The translations under genes were made by a program, and so were the position numbers. A stretch of 64,000 nt of DNA from Corynebacterium renale. Lineage in GTDB: Bacteria > Actinomycetota > Actinomycetes > Mycobacteriales > Mycobacteriaceae. This document shows positions 25,908 to 34,845 of this stretch, one piece after another (positions within the stretch are counted from its first letter, which is position 1; each line of letters starts with the position of its first letter). Where the stretch lies: contig NZ_PDJF01000001.1 of NCBI RefSeq assembly GCF_002563965.1, forward strand, positions 496,001 through 560,000, written 5' to 3'. Under the pieces are notes generated by a model. That model worked only from the letters and a program-made list of their open reading frames with translations. It made no database searches and was not told the DNA's origin.

Positions 25908-26249
25908 TTACAGGGAGGCGAGGTCTCCCCCAGCGTCCACGTGCTCGGAGATGAAGTCGCGCCAGTCCACAACCTTCGGATGCTGGCGACGCAGGCTGCG
26001 ACGCTGGCGGGCCGTCTTGCCACCCCATACCCCGTATTCGGTTTCCGTGTTGAGCGCCTCGGCGAGGCAGCGTGCCTTCACTGGGCAGCCGTCGCAGTAG
26101 CGCGCCGCTTCGCGCTGGTGGCGTCCTTCCACGAAAAGGATGTCTGGGTCGAAGTTGCGGCACTGGGCGTGGAGTAACCACTCCGTGTATTCCTCGCCCG
26201 ATTGCTGATGTAGGCCCAGGTACTCATAGGTGCGGGCTGCAGTAGTCAT
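25908..26249 (-). CDS. whcA: WhiB-family iron-sulfur regulator (WhiB4/WhcA type)
   Basis: A 113-residue WhiB-like protein. The four cluster Cys are in AQCRNFDPDILF and RYCDGCPVKARC (C...C-x2-C-x5-C), followed by the signature YGVWGG and a basic DNA-binding tail KTARQRRSLRRQ. The position next to the class A PBP gene matches WhcA of C. glutamicum (beside pon1) and WhiB4 (Rv3681c) beside ponA2. WhcA represses oxidative-stress genes; WhiB4 senses redox. Divergent from pon1 with a 241-bp gap. Confidence 0.92.
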   Translation of the reverse strand: MTTAARTYEYLGLHQQSGEEYTEWLLHAQCRNFDPDILFVEGRHQREAARYCDGCPVKARCLAEALNTETEYGVWGGKTARQRRSLRRQHPKVVDWRDFISEHVDAGGDLASL

Positions 26250-26490
26250 GGCGGCCTCCGGTATTTCTTCGGTCTATCCTATGTGGTTAATTGTGAGTTT
26301 AGTTGGTCTTTCATTTTTGTTCATGTTTGAGTCGGTTTTATATTCACAAAAATCGGACTTTTGATGTAATTCTACTCACTATTAGGGCTATTTGCGCGCC
26401 ACGGCACCTGAATGGGGGTATATCCGCCGGCTTCAGACACCCTGCCACAGACACTTCACCGCACGCGTCCGATTGCGTAAGGTATTGCTC

Positions 26491-28896
26491 ATGTCTGTGC
26501 AAGCGCGTCGTTCACCGGGGAAGTCCTTCCTCACGCTCATTGGTGCAACTCTGGGTGCCGGAATCCTAGCCGCCACCGCCCTCGCACCCGCAGCTGGCGT
26601 CGGCGGCTTTGCCGTCGCGGAAACCAACGCCACCATGCAACAAGGCCTCGAAGACATGTCCGCCGGGCACGCCCCGGGCGTCACCACCATCACGGATCGC
26701 ACCGGCGAACCCATGGCCTGGATCTACAAGCAACGCCGCTACGTAGTCCCCGCTGACGCTATCGCGCAATCCATGAAAGATGCGATCGTCAGTATCGAAG
26801 ACCGCCGCTTCTACGAACACGATGGCGTGGATATCCAAGGCACAGCCCGCGCCATGGCCGCCAACTTGCTCTCCGGAGGCGTCGAGCAGGGCGCGTCCAC
26901 ACTGAACCAGCAGTACGTGAAGAACTACCTCCTTTTCGTCACCGCAGACTCCGAAGAAGAACAAGCCGCCGCAACCGAGCAGTCCGTCCCCCGTAAACTA
27001 CGCGAAATGCGCATGGCCTCCGACCTCGACGCCCTCCTACCCAAAGATGAAATCCTGGCGCGCTACCTCAACCTAGTGCCCTTCGGAAACGGCGCCTACG
27101 GCATCGAAGCTGCAGCACAAACCTACTTCGGCATCACCGCCGCCGAGCTTTCCGTCCCCCAGTCCGCGATGCTGGCCGGAATGGTTCAAGCTTCCGCTTA
27201 CTTAAACCCGTACACCAACCCCGACGGAGTTTTCGAACGCCGCAGCATGGTGCTCGACGCCATGGTCTCCACCGGCACCCTCTCCCCCGAAGACGCTGAA
27301 GCCTACAAGCAGGAACCTTTAGGCGTCCTCGAACAGCCCGGCGGGCTCCCTAACGGATGCATTACCGCAGGCGACAAGGGTTTCATGTGCGACTACGCAC
27401 TACGCTACCTCGAATCCAAGGGCCTCAGCCAAGACGAAATCCTCAACGGCTCCTATACCATCACCACAACCCTGGACCCTGCGACGCAGCAAGCCGCACA
27501 CACCGCGGCAACCAACCACGTCAATCCCAATACGCCAGGTGTGGCGGGGGTTGTGAACGTCGTAAAGCCGGGTGCAGATTCCCGTGAAATCATGGCCATG
27601 ACGTCCTCGCGCAACTACGGCCTCAACCTCGAAGCCGGGGAAACTGTCCTCCCCCAGCCGACCTCCATGGTGGGCAACGGCGCCGGCTCCGTGTTCAAGA
27701 TCTTCACCGCCGGCGTGGCACTCGAGGAAGGCATGGGCCTGGACACCGTGCTGCCCGTGCCTGCCCGCTACGAAGCACGTGGCATGGGCGACGGCGGCGC
27801 CAAGAACTGCCCGCCCGGGGTGTACTGCGTGGAAAACGCGGGCGTGTACAAGTCGCAGATGACGCTCCAGGAGGCGCTCGCGCACTCCCCGAACACCACG
27901 TTCGTGCAGCTCATTGAGAAGGTCGGCGTAGCGCCCGTCGTGGACTTGGCCGTGGGCTTGGGCCTGCGTTCGTACGCTGAGCCCGGAAGCTTCAACGGGG
28001 AAGCGTCCATCGCGGACTACATGAAGGACCACAACCTAGGTTCCTTCACCCTGGGGCCAACTGCTGTCAATGCGCTGGAACTGTCGAACGTTGGCGCATC
28101 CATCGCCTCCGGCGGGCGCTGGTGCGAACCGAACCCCATCCTCGAAGTTCTCGACGAGAACGGCAAAGAGGTGTTCATCGACCGCCCCGACTGCGAAGAC
28201 GTCATGGACGAAGGCGCTGCCGCGGCCCTGATGGCCGGAATGTCGCAGGACACCAAGGTCGGTACCGCCGCCGACTCCGCCAAGAGCTCCGGCTGGACCG
28301 ACCCCGTCGCCGCAAAAACAGGTACCACCGAGTCCAACCAGTCCTCCGCGTTCCTTGGGTTTAACACCGGCGTTGCGGCCGCGCCGTACATCTACAACGA
28401 CGGCACGTCCACCACCCCGCTGTGCACCGGGCCCGTCCGCCAATGCCAAAACGGCTCTCTCTACGGCGGCCTCGAACCCGCGCGCATGTGGTTCGACATG
28501 GGTAACGCCACCCCGGCAGCCCGCGACGGCGAACTTCTACCGCTGGATAACCGGTACCGCGCCGGCACTGCACAATCGCTTCTCGACGGCCTCCGGACCT
28601 ATCCCGAGGAGGAGGCACGTAAGCGTCTGACTGAGGAAGGCTACAAGGTCACGACACGCACGGTCCCGGGCATGGGGATTGTCCGCGGCGACGTAGTGCG
28701 CGCTGTCCCCGAAGGTGGAACGCTGAAAAAGGGCGGAACCGTTATCCTGGAAATCTCCGACGGCACGCGACCGGCGCCCACCACGCGACCCACTCCGGCG
28801 CCTGGCAACGACCAGGCCACCCCGGAGCTACCGAATATCAGCCGCGAGGACTTGGAGAACCTGACCAACGAATTCCTCCGTGAGCTCGGGCTGTAA
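26491..28896 (+). CDS. pon1: Bifunctional class A penicillin-binding protein with PASTA domain
   Basis: Peptidoglycan glycosyltransferase/transpeptidase of 801 residues. An N-terminal membrane anchor (LTLIGATLGAGILAATALAPAA) leads to the GT51 domain with SIEDRRFYEHDGVD (catalytic Glu). The transpeptidase carries SVFK (active Ser), SPNT as the SxN motif and AKTGTTES as the KTG motif. A PASTA domain near residue 700 (TVPGMGIVRGDVVRAVPEGG) precedes a Pro/Thr-rich linker and tail. The ATG at 26491 has AAGG eight bases upstream; an earlier in-frame start at 26392 lacks support. It works with MurT-GatD-amidated lipid II. Confidence 0.96.
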   Translation: MSVQARRSPGKSFLTLIGATLGAGILAATALAPAAGVGGFAVAETNATMQQGLEDMSAGHAPGVTTITDRTGEPMAWIYKQRRYVVPADAIAQSMKDAIVSIEDRRFYEHDGVDIQGTARAMAANLLSGGVEQGASTLNQQYVKNYLLFVTADSEEEQAAATEQSVPRKLREMRMASDLDALLPKDEILARYLNLVPFGNGAYGIEAAAQTYFGITAAELSVPQSAMLAGMVQASAYLNPYTNPDGVFERRSMVLDAMVSTGTLSPEDAEAYKQEPLGVLEQPGGLPNGCITAGDKGFMCDYALRYLESKGLSQDEILNGSYTITTTLDPATQQAAHTAATNHVNPNTPGVAGVVNVVKPGADSREIMAMTSSRNYGLNLEAGETVLPQPTSMVGNGAGSVFKIFTAGVALEEGMGLDTVLPVPARYEARGMGDGGAKNCPPGVYCVENAGVYKSQMTLQEALAHSPNTTFVQLIEKVGVAPVVDLAVGLGLRSYAEPGSFNGEASIADYMKDHNLGSFTLGPTAVNALELSNVGASIASGGRWCEPNPILEVLDENGKEVFIDRPDCEDVMDEGAAAALMAGMSQDTKVGTAADSAKSSGWTDPVAAKTGTTESNQSSAFLGFNTGVAAAPYIYNDGTSTTPLCTGPVRQCQNGSLYGGLEPARMWFDMGNATPAARDGELLPLDNRYRAGTAQSLLDGLRTYPEEEARKRLTEEGYKVTTRTVPGMGIVRGDVVRAVPEGGTLKKGGTVILEISDGTRPAPTTRPTPAPGNDQATPELPNISREDLENLTNEFLRELGL

Positions 28897-28911
28897 TTAT
28901 TGCGGCTAGTC

Positions 28912-30138
28912 TTAGTCTTCTTTCTTCCGTCGGTGCTTCGCCCGGCGCTGACGCTCCCGGGTGTAGTCCGCGACGGTTTGCGCCTCCCACTTGCCCTGCG
29001 GGGACAGTGGGCCCGTAGCAAGGCTGACTTCAAAAGTGCCATCCGTGTGCAACCAGATTGTGGTCCCCGTCTCCGGGTCGAGGATGTAGTGCAGGCCACC
29101 GTTGGTTTTATGGTTGTGATCATAGGAACACACGTCTAACAGGTTCTTGGAGGACGTTTCCCCGCCTTCCGCGTACTCAACGCGGTGATCCTTCTGGCAC
29201 CTATGCGCCGGGACGTTACACCCGGGAACCCCACAACCTCCGTCGCGGCCTTCCACGTAAGCCTTGATTCCCTCGCTGGGAGCGTAGGAGCCTGCGGCCT
29301 TGTCTTTGTAATCCGCTAAATCCCGGGTCTTGGTCACTTTAGCGAGTAGCTCTTCGCGAAGCTCTCCCGTAATCCACCCGATACCGGATATCCATGCGGG
29401 AGCATCGGGGATGTCCTCGGCTTGGTAGATGTTCAGCGTCAACTGGACGGTGACCTGATCGAAGATGAGTTTGTGGAAGGCTTCTTGCCTGGTGCAGGCG
29501 TACTGGGCGGCTATTTTGCGTAAGGTTTCGTCGAGTATTAAGCCTTCCATCTTAGTGAACTCTGCTTGCAGGCTCACGGGGCCAGCTTCGTCTTGGCCGG
29601 GTTGGTCGAGCTCGAAGTCGGGAGGGTCGGCCGGGTTTTCCTGCTCAGCAAGCTGGGGGTTGGTATCCAGCAGGATTCTGGTGACCCTACGGCGAAAAGC
29701 GGTGTAGTCCGGGAATGCTTGCCGTGGCATTGTCGGGGTGAGCATCCGGGCTAATTGGGCGTCGATGGCCGCATAGGTGTCCCCATCTGCTGCATCAAGG
29801 ACGGACGCCAGGATGGCGATGTGGGTGTCATCCAGCAAGTAAAGGGCGCGTTGGAGCGCGAGCGTTTGCGGCAGCCGTTTCATCAAGCGCATACCAATGA
29901 TGACAACTGTTTTTGCCCGGTGTTCGCTGTAGCCAGTAGCTTTGCGGATGGTTTTGATGACATCACGCATAGGATCGCGCCCGTTGGGCGTGAGGTGCTC
30001 GAGCGCCATAAAGGTAGTTTTTCTGGCATTTTCGAGCATGACTGCCACCGGGTCGGTTTGGTCGCTTCTAGTAAAGAAGGCTGGTGGGTTGACGTCTGGT
30101 CTGGTTCGGATATGTCGTGATTCAGCGGTAACGGTCAC
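28912..30138 (-). CDS. DUF222/HNH endonuclease-type protein
   Basis: A 408-residue protein of the DUF222-HNH (13E12-like) group common in Actinobacteria, often in several copies per genome. The N-terminal two thirds is helical; the HNH domain near residue 300-345 reads GCNVPAHRCQKDHRVEYAEG then NLLDVCSYDHNHKTNGGLHY, giving the Cys/His ligands and the His-Asn-His pattern. The C-terminus is basic (TRERQRRAKHRRKKED). It starts at GTG 30138. A mobile or housekeeping role cannot be decided; no partner gene is visible. Confidence 0.8.
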   Translation of the reverse strand: MTVTAESRHIRTRPDVNPPAFFTRSDQTDPVAVMLENARKTTFMALEHLTPNGRDPMRDVIKTIRKATGYSEHRAKTVVIIGMRLMKRLPQTLALQRALYLLDDTHIAILASVLDAADGDTYAAIDAQLARMLTPTMPRQAFPDYTAFRRRVTRILLDTNPQLAEQENPADPPDFELDQPGQDEAGPVSLQAEFTKMEGLILDETLRKIAAQYACTRQEAFHKLIFDQVTVQLTLNIYQAEDIPDAPAWISGIGWITGELREELLAKVTKTRDLADYKDKAAGSYAPSEGIKAYVEGRDGGCGVPGCNVPAHRCQKDHRVEYAEGGETSSKNLLDVCSYDHNHKTNGGLHYILDPETGTTIWLHTDGTFEVSLATGPLSPQGKWEAQTVADYTRERQRRAKHRRKKED

Positions 30139-30304
30139 TGAGTTGCCCCCTCGAGCATGGAAGCCCGCATACCCCTTGCGAGCTAGTTATGAAGTGATAC
30201 TAACAAGCATACAAACTTAGAACATGCTTGTCAATACTACGCCTTTTCCGCAGCCCACAGCCACATTCAAGGCATACATATTCGAACGCTACAGCGAGAA
30301 AAAT

Positions 30305-30338
30305 CTGGCCTAAGCCCCAAAGAAGGAACTTAGGCCAG
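30305..30338 (-). terminator. Rho-independent terminator of yqeY
   Basis: A perfect 10-bp stem CTGGCCTAAG/CTTAGGCCAG with a 14-nt loop, followed on the minus strand by ATTTTTC, located just after the yqeY stop. Confidence 0.85.
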
Positions 30339-30351
30339 GCCGTCCCGGCAA

Positions 30352-30810
30352 CTAGGCCAGCGCAGCCTTCACCGCTTCAGAAAGACGCTTCCCATCAACT
30401 TGGCCGGCGGCTTTCGCTTGGGCCGCCTTCATGACCTGGCCCATAATCTTCATGCTTGGGGCATCGTCGCCGGCAACCTCTGCAACGGTCTCGTTGACCA
30501 GTGCGGCGAGTTGGGCGTCGTCAAGCTGCTTCGGCTGGTAGCCCTCCAACACTGCCGCCTCCGCGAGCTCATTGTCGGCGAGTTCCGTGCGGCCAGCCTC
30601 CTGGTACACCTCCGCAGATTCCTTGCGCTTTTTAATCTCGCGAGCAATCACCTTGAGAATCTCCGGGTCGGTGAGCTCGTGCTTTGCGCCCTTGGTCTCC
30701 TCTTCCTGGATAGCGGCGAGCGCCATGCGGATGGTGCCCAGGCGGACCTTATCCTTGGCCTTCATGGCCTCTTTCATGTCAGTGCGCAGTTGATTCTTCA
30801 ATTCAGTCAT
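30352..30810 (-). CDS. GatB/YqeY domain protein
   Basis: A 152-residue YqeY-like protein, homologous to the C-terminal tRNA-binding domain of GatB. Typical segments are LRTDMKEAMKAKDKVRLGTIRM, LTDPEILKVIAREIKKRKES and the C-terminal GQVMKAAQAKAAGQVDGKRLSEAVKAAL. The exact role is unknown; a link to tRNA amidation or charging is inferred from the domain only. Single gene with its own terminator, divergent from the metallophosphoesterase gene. Confidence 0.9.
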   Translation of the reverse strand: MTELKNQLRTDMKEAMKAKDKVRLGTIRMALAAIQEEETKGAKHELTDPEILKVIAREIKKRKESAEVYQEAGRTELADNELAEAAVLEGYQPKQLDDAQLAALVNETVAEVAGDDAPSMKIMGQVMKAAQAKAAGQVDGKRLSEAVKAALA

Positions 30811-30843
30811 GCCACTACGCTACCCCCGGGTAGGGTTGTTCAG

Positions 30844-31746
30844 GTGAGTAACGCCAAAAAAATTCTGTCCCTCGCCGGCATCGGCGGTGCGGCGGCCCTC
30901 GGCGTCGCCGGGTGGGCCAATGCGGAGACCCACCACTTTAGGTTGCACGAGGTCACTGTCCCGCTTCTCGACGCCAAGGTGGCCCGCCGCTTGGGCGGGG
31001 AATTCACGATCCTGCACGTCTCCGACCTGCACATGGTTCCCGGGCAACAGGAAAAGATCGACTTCGTTAACGGGCTCGCGGACCTGCAACCAGACCTGGT
31101 TATTAATACTGGCGACAACCTCTCCGACGTTGGCGCAGTCCCCTACGCCCTGGAAGCGCTCCGCCCCCTACTTTCCATCCCCGGACTCTTTGTCTTTGGC
31201 ACCAACGACTACTGGGCGCCACGCCCGGTCAACCCGTTGAAGTACCTGACGCGTAAGAAGCGCGAGCCTTCCTACGTGGACCTGCCGTGGCAGGGGATGC
31301 GCGCGTTCTTCCAGGAGCACGGCTGGATGGACGCCACACACAAGCGCCACGAGTTCGTCGCCTCCGGGCTGCGGATCGCCGCAGCGGGCGTGGATGATCC
31401 ACACCACGACCTCGACGACTACTCCACCATCGCCGGTGCCCCACACCCCGACGCCGACCTGGCGATCGCACTCACCCACTCCCCCGAGCCACGCGTGCTG
31501 GAGAAATTCGCCGCCGACGGCTACGACATCGCCTTCGCCGGCCACACCCACGGCGGCCAGGTGTGCTTGCCCGGCGGGCGGGCGATCGTCACGAACTGCG
31601 AGATCGACCCGGCGCGCGCCTCCGGCCTGAGCGAGTTCGACGGCATGGCATTGCACGTCTCCAACGGACTGGGCACCTCCAAGTTCGCGCCGGTGCGCCT
31701 GTTCTGCAAGCCTTCGGCCACGCTGCTGCGGATCGTCGCGAAGTAG
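30844..31746 (+). CDS. Calcineurin-like metallophosphoesterase
   Basis: A 300-residue protein with an N-terminal hydrophobic anchor (ILSLAGIGGAAALGVAGWA) and a metallophosphoesterase domain: LHVSDLHMVPG (D-x-H), LVINTGDNLSD (GD), FGTNDYW (usual GNHD replaced by GTND), and FAGHTHGGQVCLPGGR (GHTHGGQ). Similar to Rv3683, which sits in the same place next to the PBP. The start is GTG 30844, after an AGGGTTG ribosome-binding site. A longer in-frame extension antisense to yqeY is rejected. Confidence 0.88.
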   Translation: MSNAKKILSLAGIGGAAALGVAGWANAETHHFRLHEVTVPLLDAKVARRLGGEFTILHVSDLHMVPGQQEKIDFVNGLADLQPDLVINTGDNLSDVGAVPYALEALRPLLSIPGLFVFGTNDYWAPRPVNPLKYLTRKKREPSYVDLPWQGMRAFFQEHGWMDATHKRHEFVASGLRIAAAGVDDPHHDLDDYSTIAGAPHPDADLAIALTHSPEPRVLEKFAADGYDIAFAGHTHGGQVCLPGGRAIVTNCEIDPARASGLSEFDGMALHVSNGLGTSKFAPVRLFCKPSATLLRIVAK

Positions 31747-31759
31747 GGGCCTGCACGTT

Positions 31760-31789
31760 TTGGGATTAGGGCCAACGCGGTGCTAGAAT
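31760..31789 (+). promoter_or_regulatory. tRNA-Pro promoter
   Basis: TTGGGA (31760-31765), an 18-bp spacer, then TAGAAT (31784-31789), about 38 bp before the tRNA. A good sigma-A type match. Confidence 0.6.
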
Positions 31790-31827
31790 GTCTCTTTGTT
31801 CGAAACCCTTATAGGTTCACCGAATAT

Positions 31828-31904
31828 CGGGATGTGGCGCAGCTTGGTAGCGCACCTCGTTCGGGACGAGGGGGTCGCAGGTTCAAATCCTGTCATCCCG
31901 ACCA
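31828..31904 (+). tRNA. tRNA-Pro, anticodon CGG
   Basis: A 77-nt cloverleaf: acceptor CGGGATG pairs with CATCCCG, D arm GCGC/GCGC, anticodon stem CCTCG/CGAGG with loop TTCGGGA (anticodon CGG, reading CCG), T arm CAGG-TTCAAAT-CCTG, and an encoded ACCA end. Confidence 0.97.
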
Positions 31905-31909
31905 CACGG

Positions 31910-31938
31910 AAACCCGCTGCTACAACAGCAGCGGGTTT
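31910..31938 (+). terminator. Terminator of tRNA-Pro
   Basis: A perfect 12-bp stem AAACCCGCTGCT/AGCAGCGGGTTT with a 5-nt loop immediately after the tRNA. No long T-run follows, but the stem ends in TTT. It could also stop transcription of the convergent excalibur gene. Confidence 0.8.
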
Positions 31939-31950
31939 CAGCATTGCACC

Positions 31951-32658
31951 TTACTCACATGCGACGCCATCACCATCGCGGTCGAGCTTCGCCCGATAGC
32001 CTGGCTGGCCTGCATACAGCGGAGAAGCGCCAGCGGCGCGGGCAGCTGCACAATTTGGGTAGTAAGTATTCGCCGATGCGGGAGCCGGTGCTGGGGCAAT
32101 AAAGCCTTGCATCTGCTGGTTCTGCTGGGCACGATCGGCTTCGGCGCTCATCTGGTCTGCACACTGCTGGGTCCAGTCCGTAGTTCCGTCGGTAAAGAAG
32201 GTAGTACCAGTTTCATGCACGCCGACTTCTCCGCAGTGGTCCACAGCTTTCTCTTCGATGGGCTCCGGGGTTGGTTCAGGCACACTGCTCGGGGTCCACG
32301 TCACGCGCACCTTCGTTGTAGACGTTGTCGTAGTTGTGGAAGTTTTCACGACGGTGGTAGTCGGTGTTGCTTCTCCAGTATTTAATTCTGCATCTGCACC
32401 ACCCACGAATGCCAGCCCCGCACAAGCAGATACAGCAGATGCCGCACCCACGGCAGTCCAGTGTCGCTTCAACGGGACCGCACCGTTCTTCTCCCGACGT
32501 GCGTGGAGGAGCCACCACAGTCCGGGCAAGCCGAACGCGATGCCAAGCAGAACAAAAGCGATGAAGCTCAGTACGCTGCCAATGACAAGACCAAACAGAC
32601 CCAAGACTATGAGCGCTGCCCCAATAAGAACCGAAACCAACGCCAACGCAAATTTCAT
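31951..32658 (-). CDS. Membrane protein with C-terminal excalibur calcium-binding domain
   Basis: A 235-residue protein. It begins with two hydrophobic segments (ALALVSVLIGAALIVLGLFGLVIGSVLSFIAFVLLGI), has a third near residue 75, then a Thr-rich linker (TTTVVKTSTTTTTSTTK) and ends in the excalibur domain YYPNCAAARAAGASPLYAGQPGYRAKLDRDGDGVACE, of which the key part is the DRDGDGVACE calcium loop with two paired Cys. Such proteins face the cell wall; the function of this one is unknown. Confidence 0.85.
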   Translation of the reverse strand: MKFALALVSVLIGAALIVLGLFGLVIGSVLSFIAFVLLGIAFGLPGLWWLLHARREKNGAVPLKRHWTAVGAASAVSACAGLAFVGGADAELNTGEATPTTTVVKTSTTTTTSTTKVRVTWTPSSVPEPTPEPIEEKAVDHCGEVGVHETGTTFFTDGTTDWTQQCADQMSAEADRAQQNQQMQGFIAPAPAPASANTYYPNCAAARAAGASPLYAGQPGYRAKLDRDGDGVACE

Positions 32659-32705
32659 GACGAGACCAACTTCTGACGAAAGAAAAGGATAAAAGCGCTT
32701 TTACC

Positions 32706-33293
32706 CTATACCTTCGGCCCCATCTCCACATCACCTAGCTCTGAGAGTTCTGACACAGAGTCGTAGTCCGCCTCCGCCCCATCACCGGGCACCTCCACCA
32801 CGTTCGCGCCACGTAGCAGCGCCCGCGCAGAAACGTCCCGCACCTCTCCCAGAGAAGCCAGCGCCTCTTCCAATGCACCGCGGCGCCACACGGCGCACAG
32901 CGGTTGCAGGAATCCATCGCGGGATTGCACGACGGCGACGTCCCCATCCGGGCTAGCAAGAAGCGCCGCGTGCAACCCTGGTACCGCGGCAGCAGATGCG
33001 GGCGCGTCCACAGAAAGCACGGCCACATACTCGGCGGCACCGTCAAGCGCAGCCACGCCCGCGGCGATTCCGGCGACAGGCCCGCCGAACGGCGGGTCCT
33101 CAGAAACGCACCGAACGCCGGGGACCGAAAGGTCATGGGAGCTCACGGCTATCACTCTGCCTGCCCAGTCGGCGCGGAGGATGTCGGCCGTGAGGACGTC
33201 GATAAGCCTGGTGCCATTGAGCTGGACCTGTGCTTTATCATGGCCACCCATGCGGGTGCTGCGCCCGCCGGCGAGGACGATGACGTCGATCAT
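32706..33293 (-). CDS. mobA: Molybdenum cofactor guanylyltransferase-like protein
   Basis: A 195-residue MobA-type nucleotidyltransferase that would attach GMP to molybdopterin. The N-terminal signature is VIVLAGGRSTRMGGHDKA (GGxSxRMGxDK), with LSVDAPASAAAVPGL where the usual LxxDxP metal site is seen. No other Mo-cofactor genes are in the window. It shares an ATGA overlap with the downstream YhgE-like gene (33290-33293), whose start lies upstream; they appear cotranscribed. Confidence 0.85.
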   Translation of the reverse strand: MIDVIVLAGGRSTRMGGHDKAQVQLNGTRLIDVLTADILRADWAGRVIAVSSHDLSVPGVRCVSEDPPFGGPVAGIAAGVAALDGAAEYVAVLSVDAPASAAAVPGLHAALLASPDGDVAVVQSRDGFLQPLCAVWRRGALEEALASLGEVRDVSARALLRGANVVEVPGDGAEADYDSVSELSELGDVEMGPKV

Positions 33294-34708
33294 GCTGCGT
33301 CAACCCAGTCCCCGCGGCGCCAGTGCCGGTACCCGGAGGCCACCCAAATTGCCGCGCCGGCCAAGACGGCGACGAGCGCCAGCACCGCGATCGCACCCCA
33401 CACGAGGCCGCCCATCACACCGTTGCCGGCGGCAGAGAGCACGATCGTGCCGTAGTGCAAGGGCATCAGACCAGAGATCACGGTTGCCCAGGCGGGGACG
33501 TCCGCGGTGGTGGCGGTCTTCCACACCCATCCCACGATTCCGACCTGCACCACCGCGGTCACCATGACCACAGTCGCCGCGACCGCGCCCGACCAGGTGC
33601 GGGCCACCAACGTGGACAATCCGGCCGACGCGGCGGCCAGCAGCGCCAAGGCGAGGGCGGACACCGCGATACCGGCAGCACCCACACTGCTTCCCACCAG
33701 CGCGAAGAGGATCACGCCAGCCACAACGGTGCCGGCGCCAAGTACCCACCGCGCGGGACCGCGGCCCCACGCCACGAGCACGCCACCCAAAACTGCGAGT
33801 GCCGCGATAAGGAGCGCGTACATGGGGGCGATCTGGGAACCGGTGTCCTCCGGTGTGGCCTCACCGGACGCGACCTGGACCGCGGGGATTGCGCGCTGGA
33901 TATTGGTCACGTTGTTCTTGTTCTGCTCCGCCATCTGGGCCAGGCGCGTGGTGCCGTCGACAAGCTCATCGACGCCACCGAGTGCGTCATCGACCCCACC
34001 CGTGGCTTCCTGGACGCGGGCGTTGAGCTCCTTCGCGCCCTTCGTGGCTGTGTAAATACCGTCGTGGTACGCGTACCCGGGGACAGCCAACTGGTTGGCC
34101 AAATCGCGGGAACCATCTTTCAGCCGCTTCAGCTGGTTCGTGACATCGTCGCCCATGGCGAAGGTCTCCACCTGGCCACGGAATCCGGCCAACTGTTCGC
34201 GCAGTTCCCCGGCGCGCGGGTCGGGGGAACTCTCCAATTCGCGGGCAATATGGTCGATCGCTTCGAGGAGTTGGCCCTGGACCACGGTCAGGCCAGTAAT
34301 GCTGTCGACGGCCTGGCCCACGCCGTCGGCGAGTTCGGTAGCTCCACGCCCGAGTTGGCCGGTGCCGGCCTGGATCTGGTTCATGCCGTCGGCAAGTTCC
34401 GCGGTTCCGGCTTTCAGTTCGTCGAGCCCACCTGTGAGTTCGCCCACCCCGCCGGCGGCTTCGTCGACGCCACGTTTGAGTTCGTCTGCGCCCGTCGCTA
34501 AGAATCCTGCCTGCGTGCCGGCTTCACCTGCCGCACGGCGGGCGGTGACCAGGTCTGCGGGATTAATAGTATCTGTGGGGGCACCCGTGGCCTCGTCAGT
34601 GGTCCACGTCTTCTCTGGTGAGGCGCCGAAAGCCACGATGCCTACTGCTCCCAGAAGTAGCGGTAAAAAGGCCAAAATTGCGAGGATGCGCGCGGAGACT
34701 CGACTCAT
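33290..34708 (-). CDS. YhgE/Pip-like membrane protein
   Basis: A 472-residue membrane protein with an N-terminal helix (ILAILAFLPLLLGAVGIVAF), a long external coiled region (~65-280) built from heptads with Leu and Gly (GVGELTGGLDELKAGTAELADGMNQIQ...), and about six C-terminal helices. This layout is that of the YhgE/Pip (phage infection protein) family, distantly related to ABC-2 type permeases and type VII secretion accessory factors. Substrate and role are unknown. Its ATG at 34708 is ~140 bp from the divergent mrpA. Confidence 0.82.
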   Translation of the reverse strand: MSRVSARILAILAFLPLLLGAVGIVAFGASPEKTWTTDEATGAPTDTINPADLVTARRAAGEAGTQAGFLATGADELKRGVDEAAGGVGELTGGLDELKAGTAELADGMNQIQAGTGQLGRGATELADGVGQAVDSITGLTVVQGQLLEAIDHIARELESSPDPRAGELREQLAGFRGQVETFAMGDDVTNQLKRLKDGSRDLANQLAVPGYAYHDGIYTATKGAKELNARVQEATGGVDDALGGVDELVDGTTRLAQMAEQNKNNVTNIQRAIPAVQVASGEATPEDTGSQIAPMYALLIAALAVLGGVLVAWGRGPARWVLGAGTVVAGVILFALVGSSVGAAGIAVSALALALLAAASAGLSTLVARTWSGAVAATVVMVTAVVQVGIVGWVWKTATTADVPAWATVISGLMPLHYGTIVLSAAGNGVMGGLVWGAIAVLALVAVLAGAAIWVASGYRHWRRGDWVDAA

Positions 34709-34845
34709 AGTGTAAAAATGTATCGCTTTCCTCTCAGGAAACGGTACAGGCGCACCGCGTCACCCTGCTAACCTTATGGCCATGTCTGTCTCTTAAGACA
34801 GTATGACCTTTTTCAACGAACTATGCGGGAAGTGCGAGGTACCTT

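Noticed and set aside
30400..30843. N-terminal extension of the metallophosphoesterase
   Set aside because: The extension is antisense to yqeY; the GTG at 30844 directly precedes a membrane-anchor sequence.
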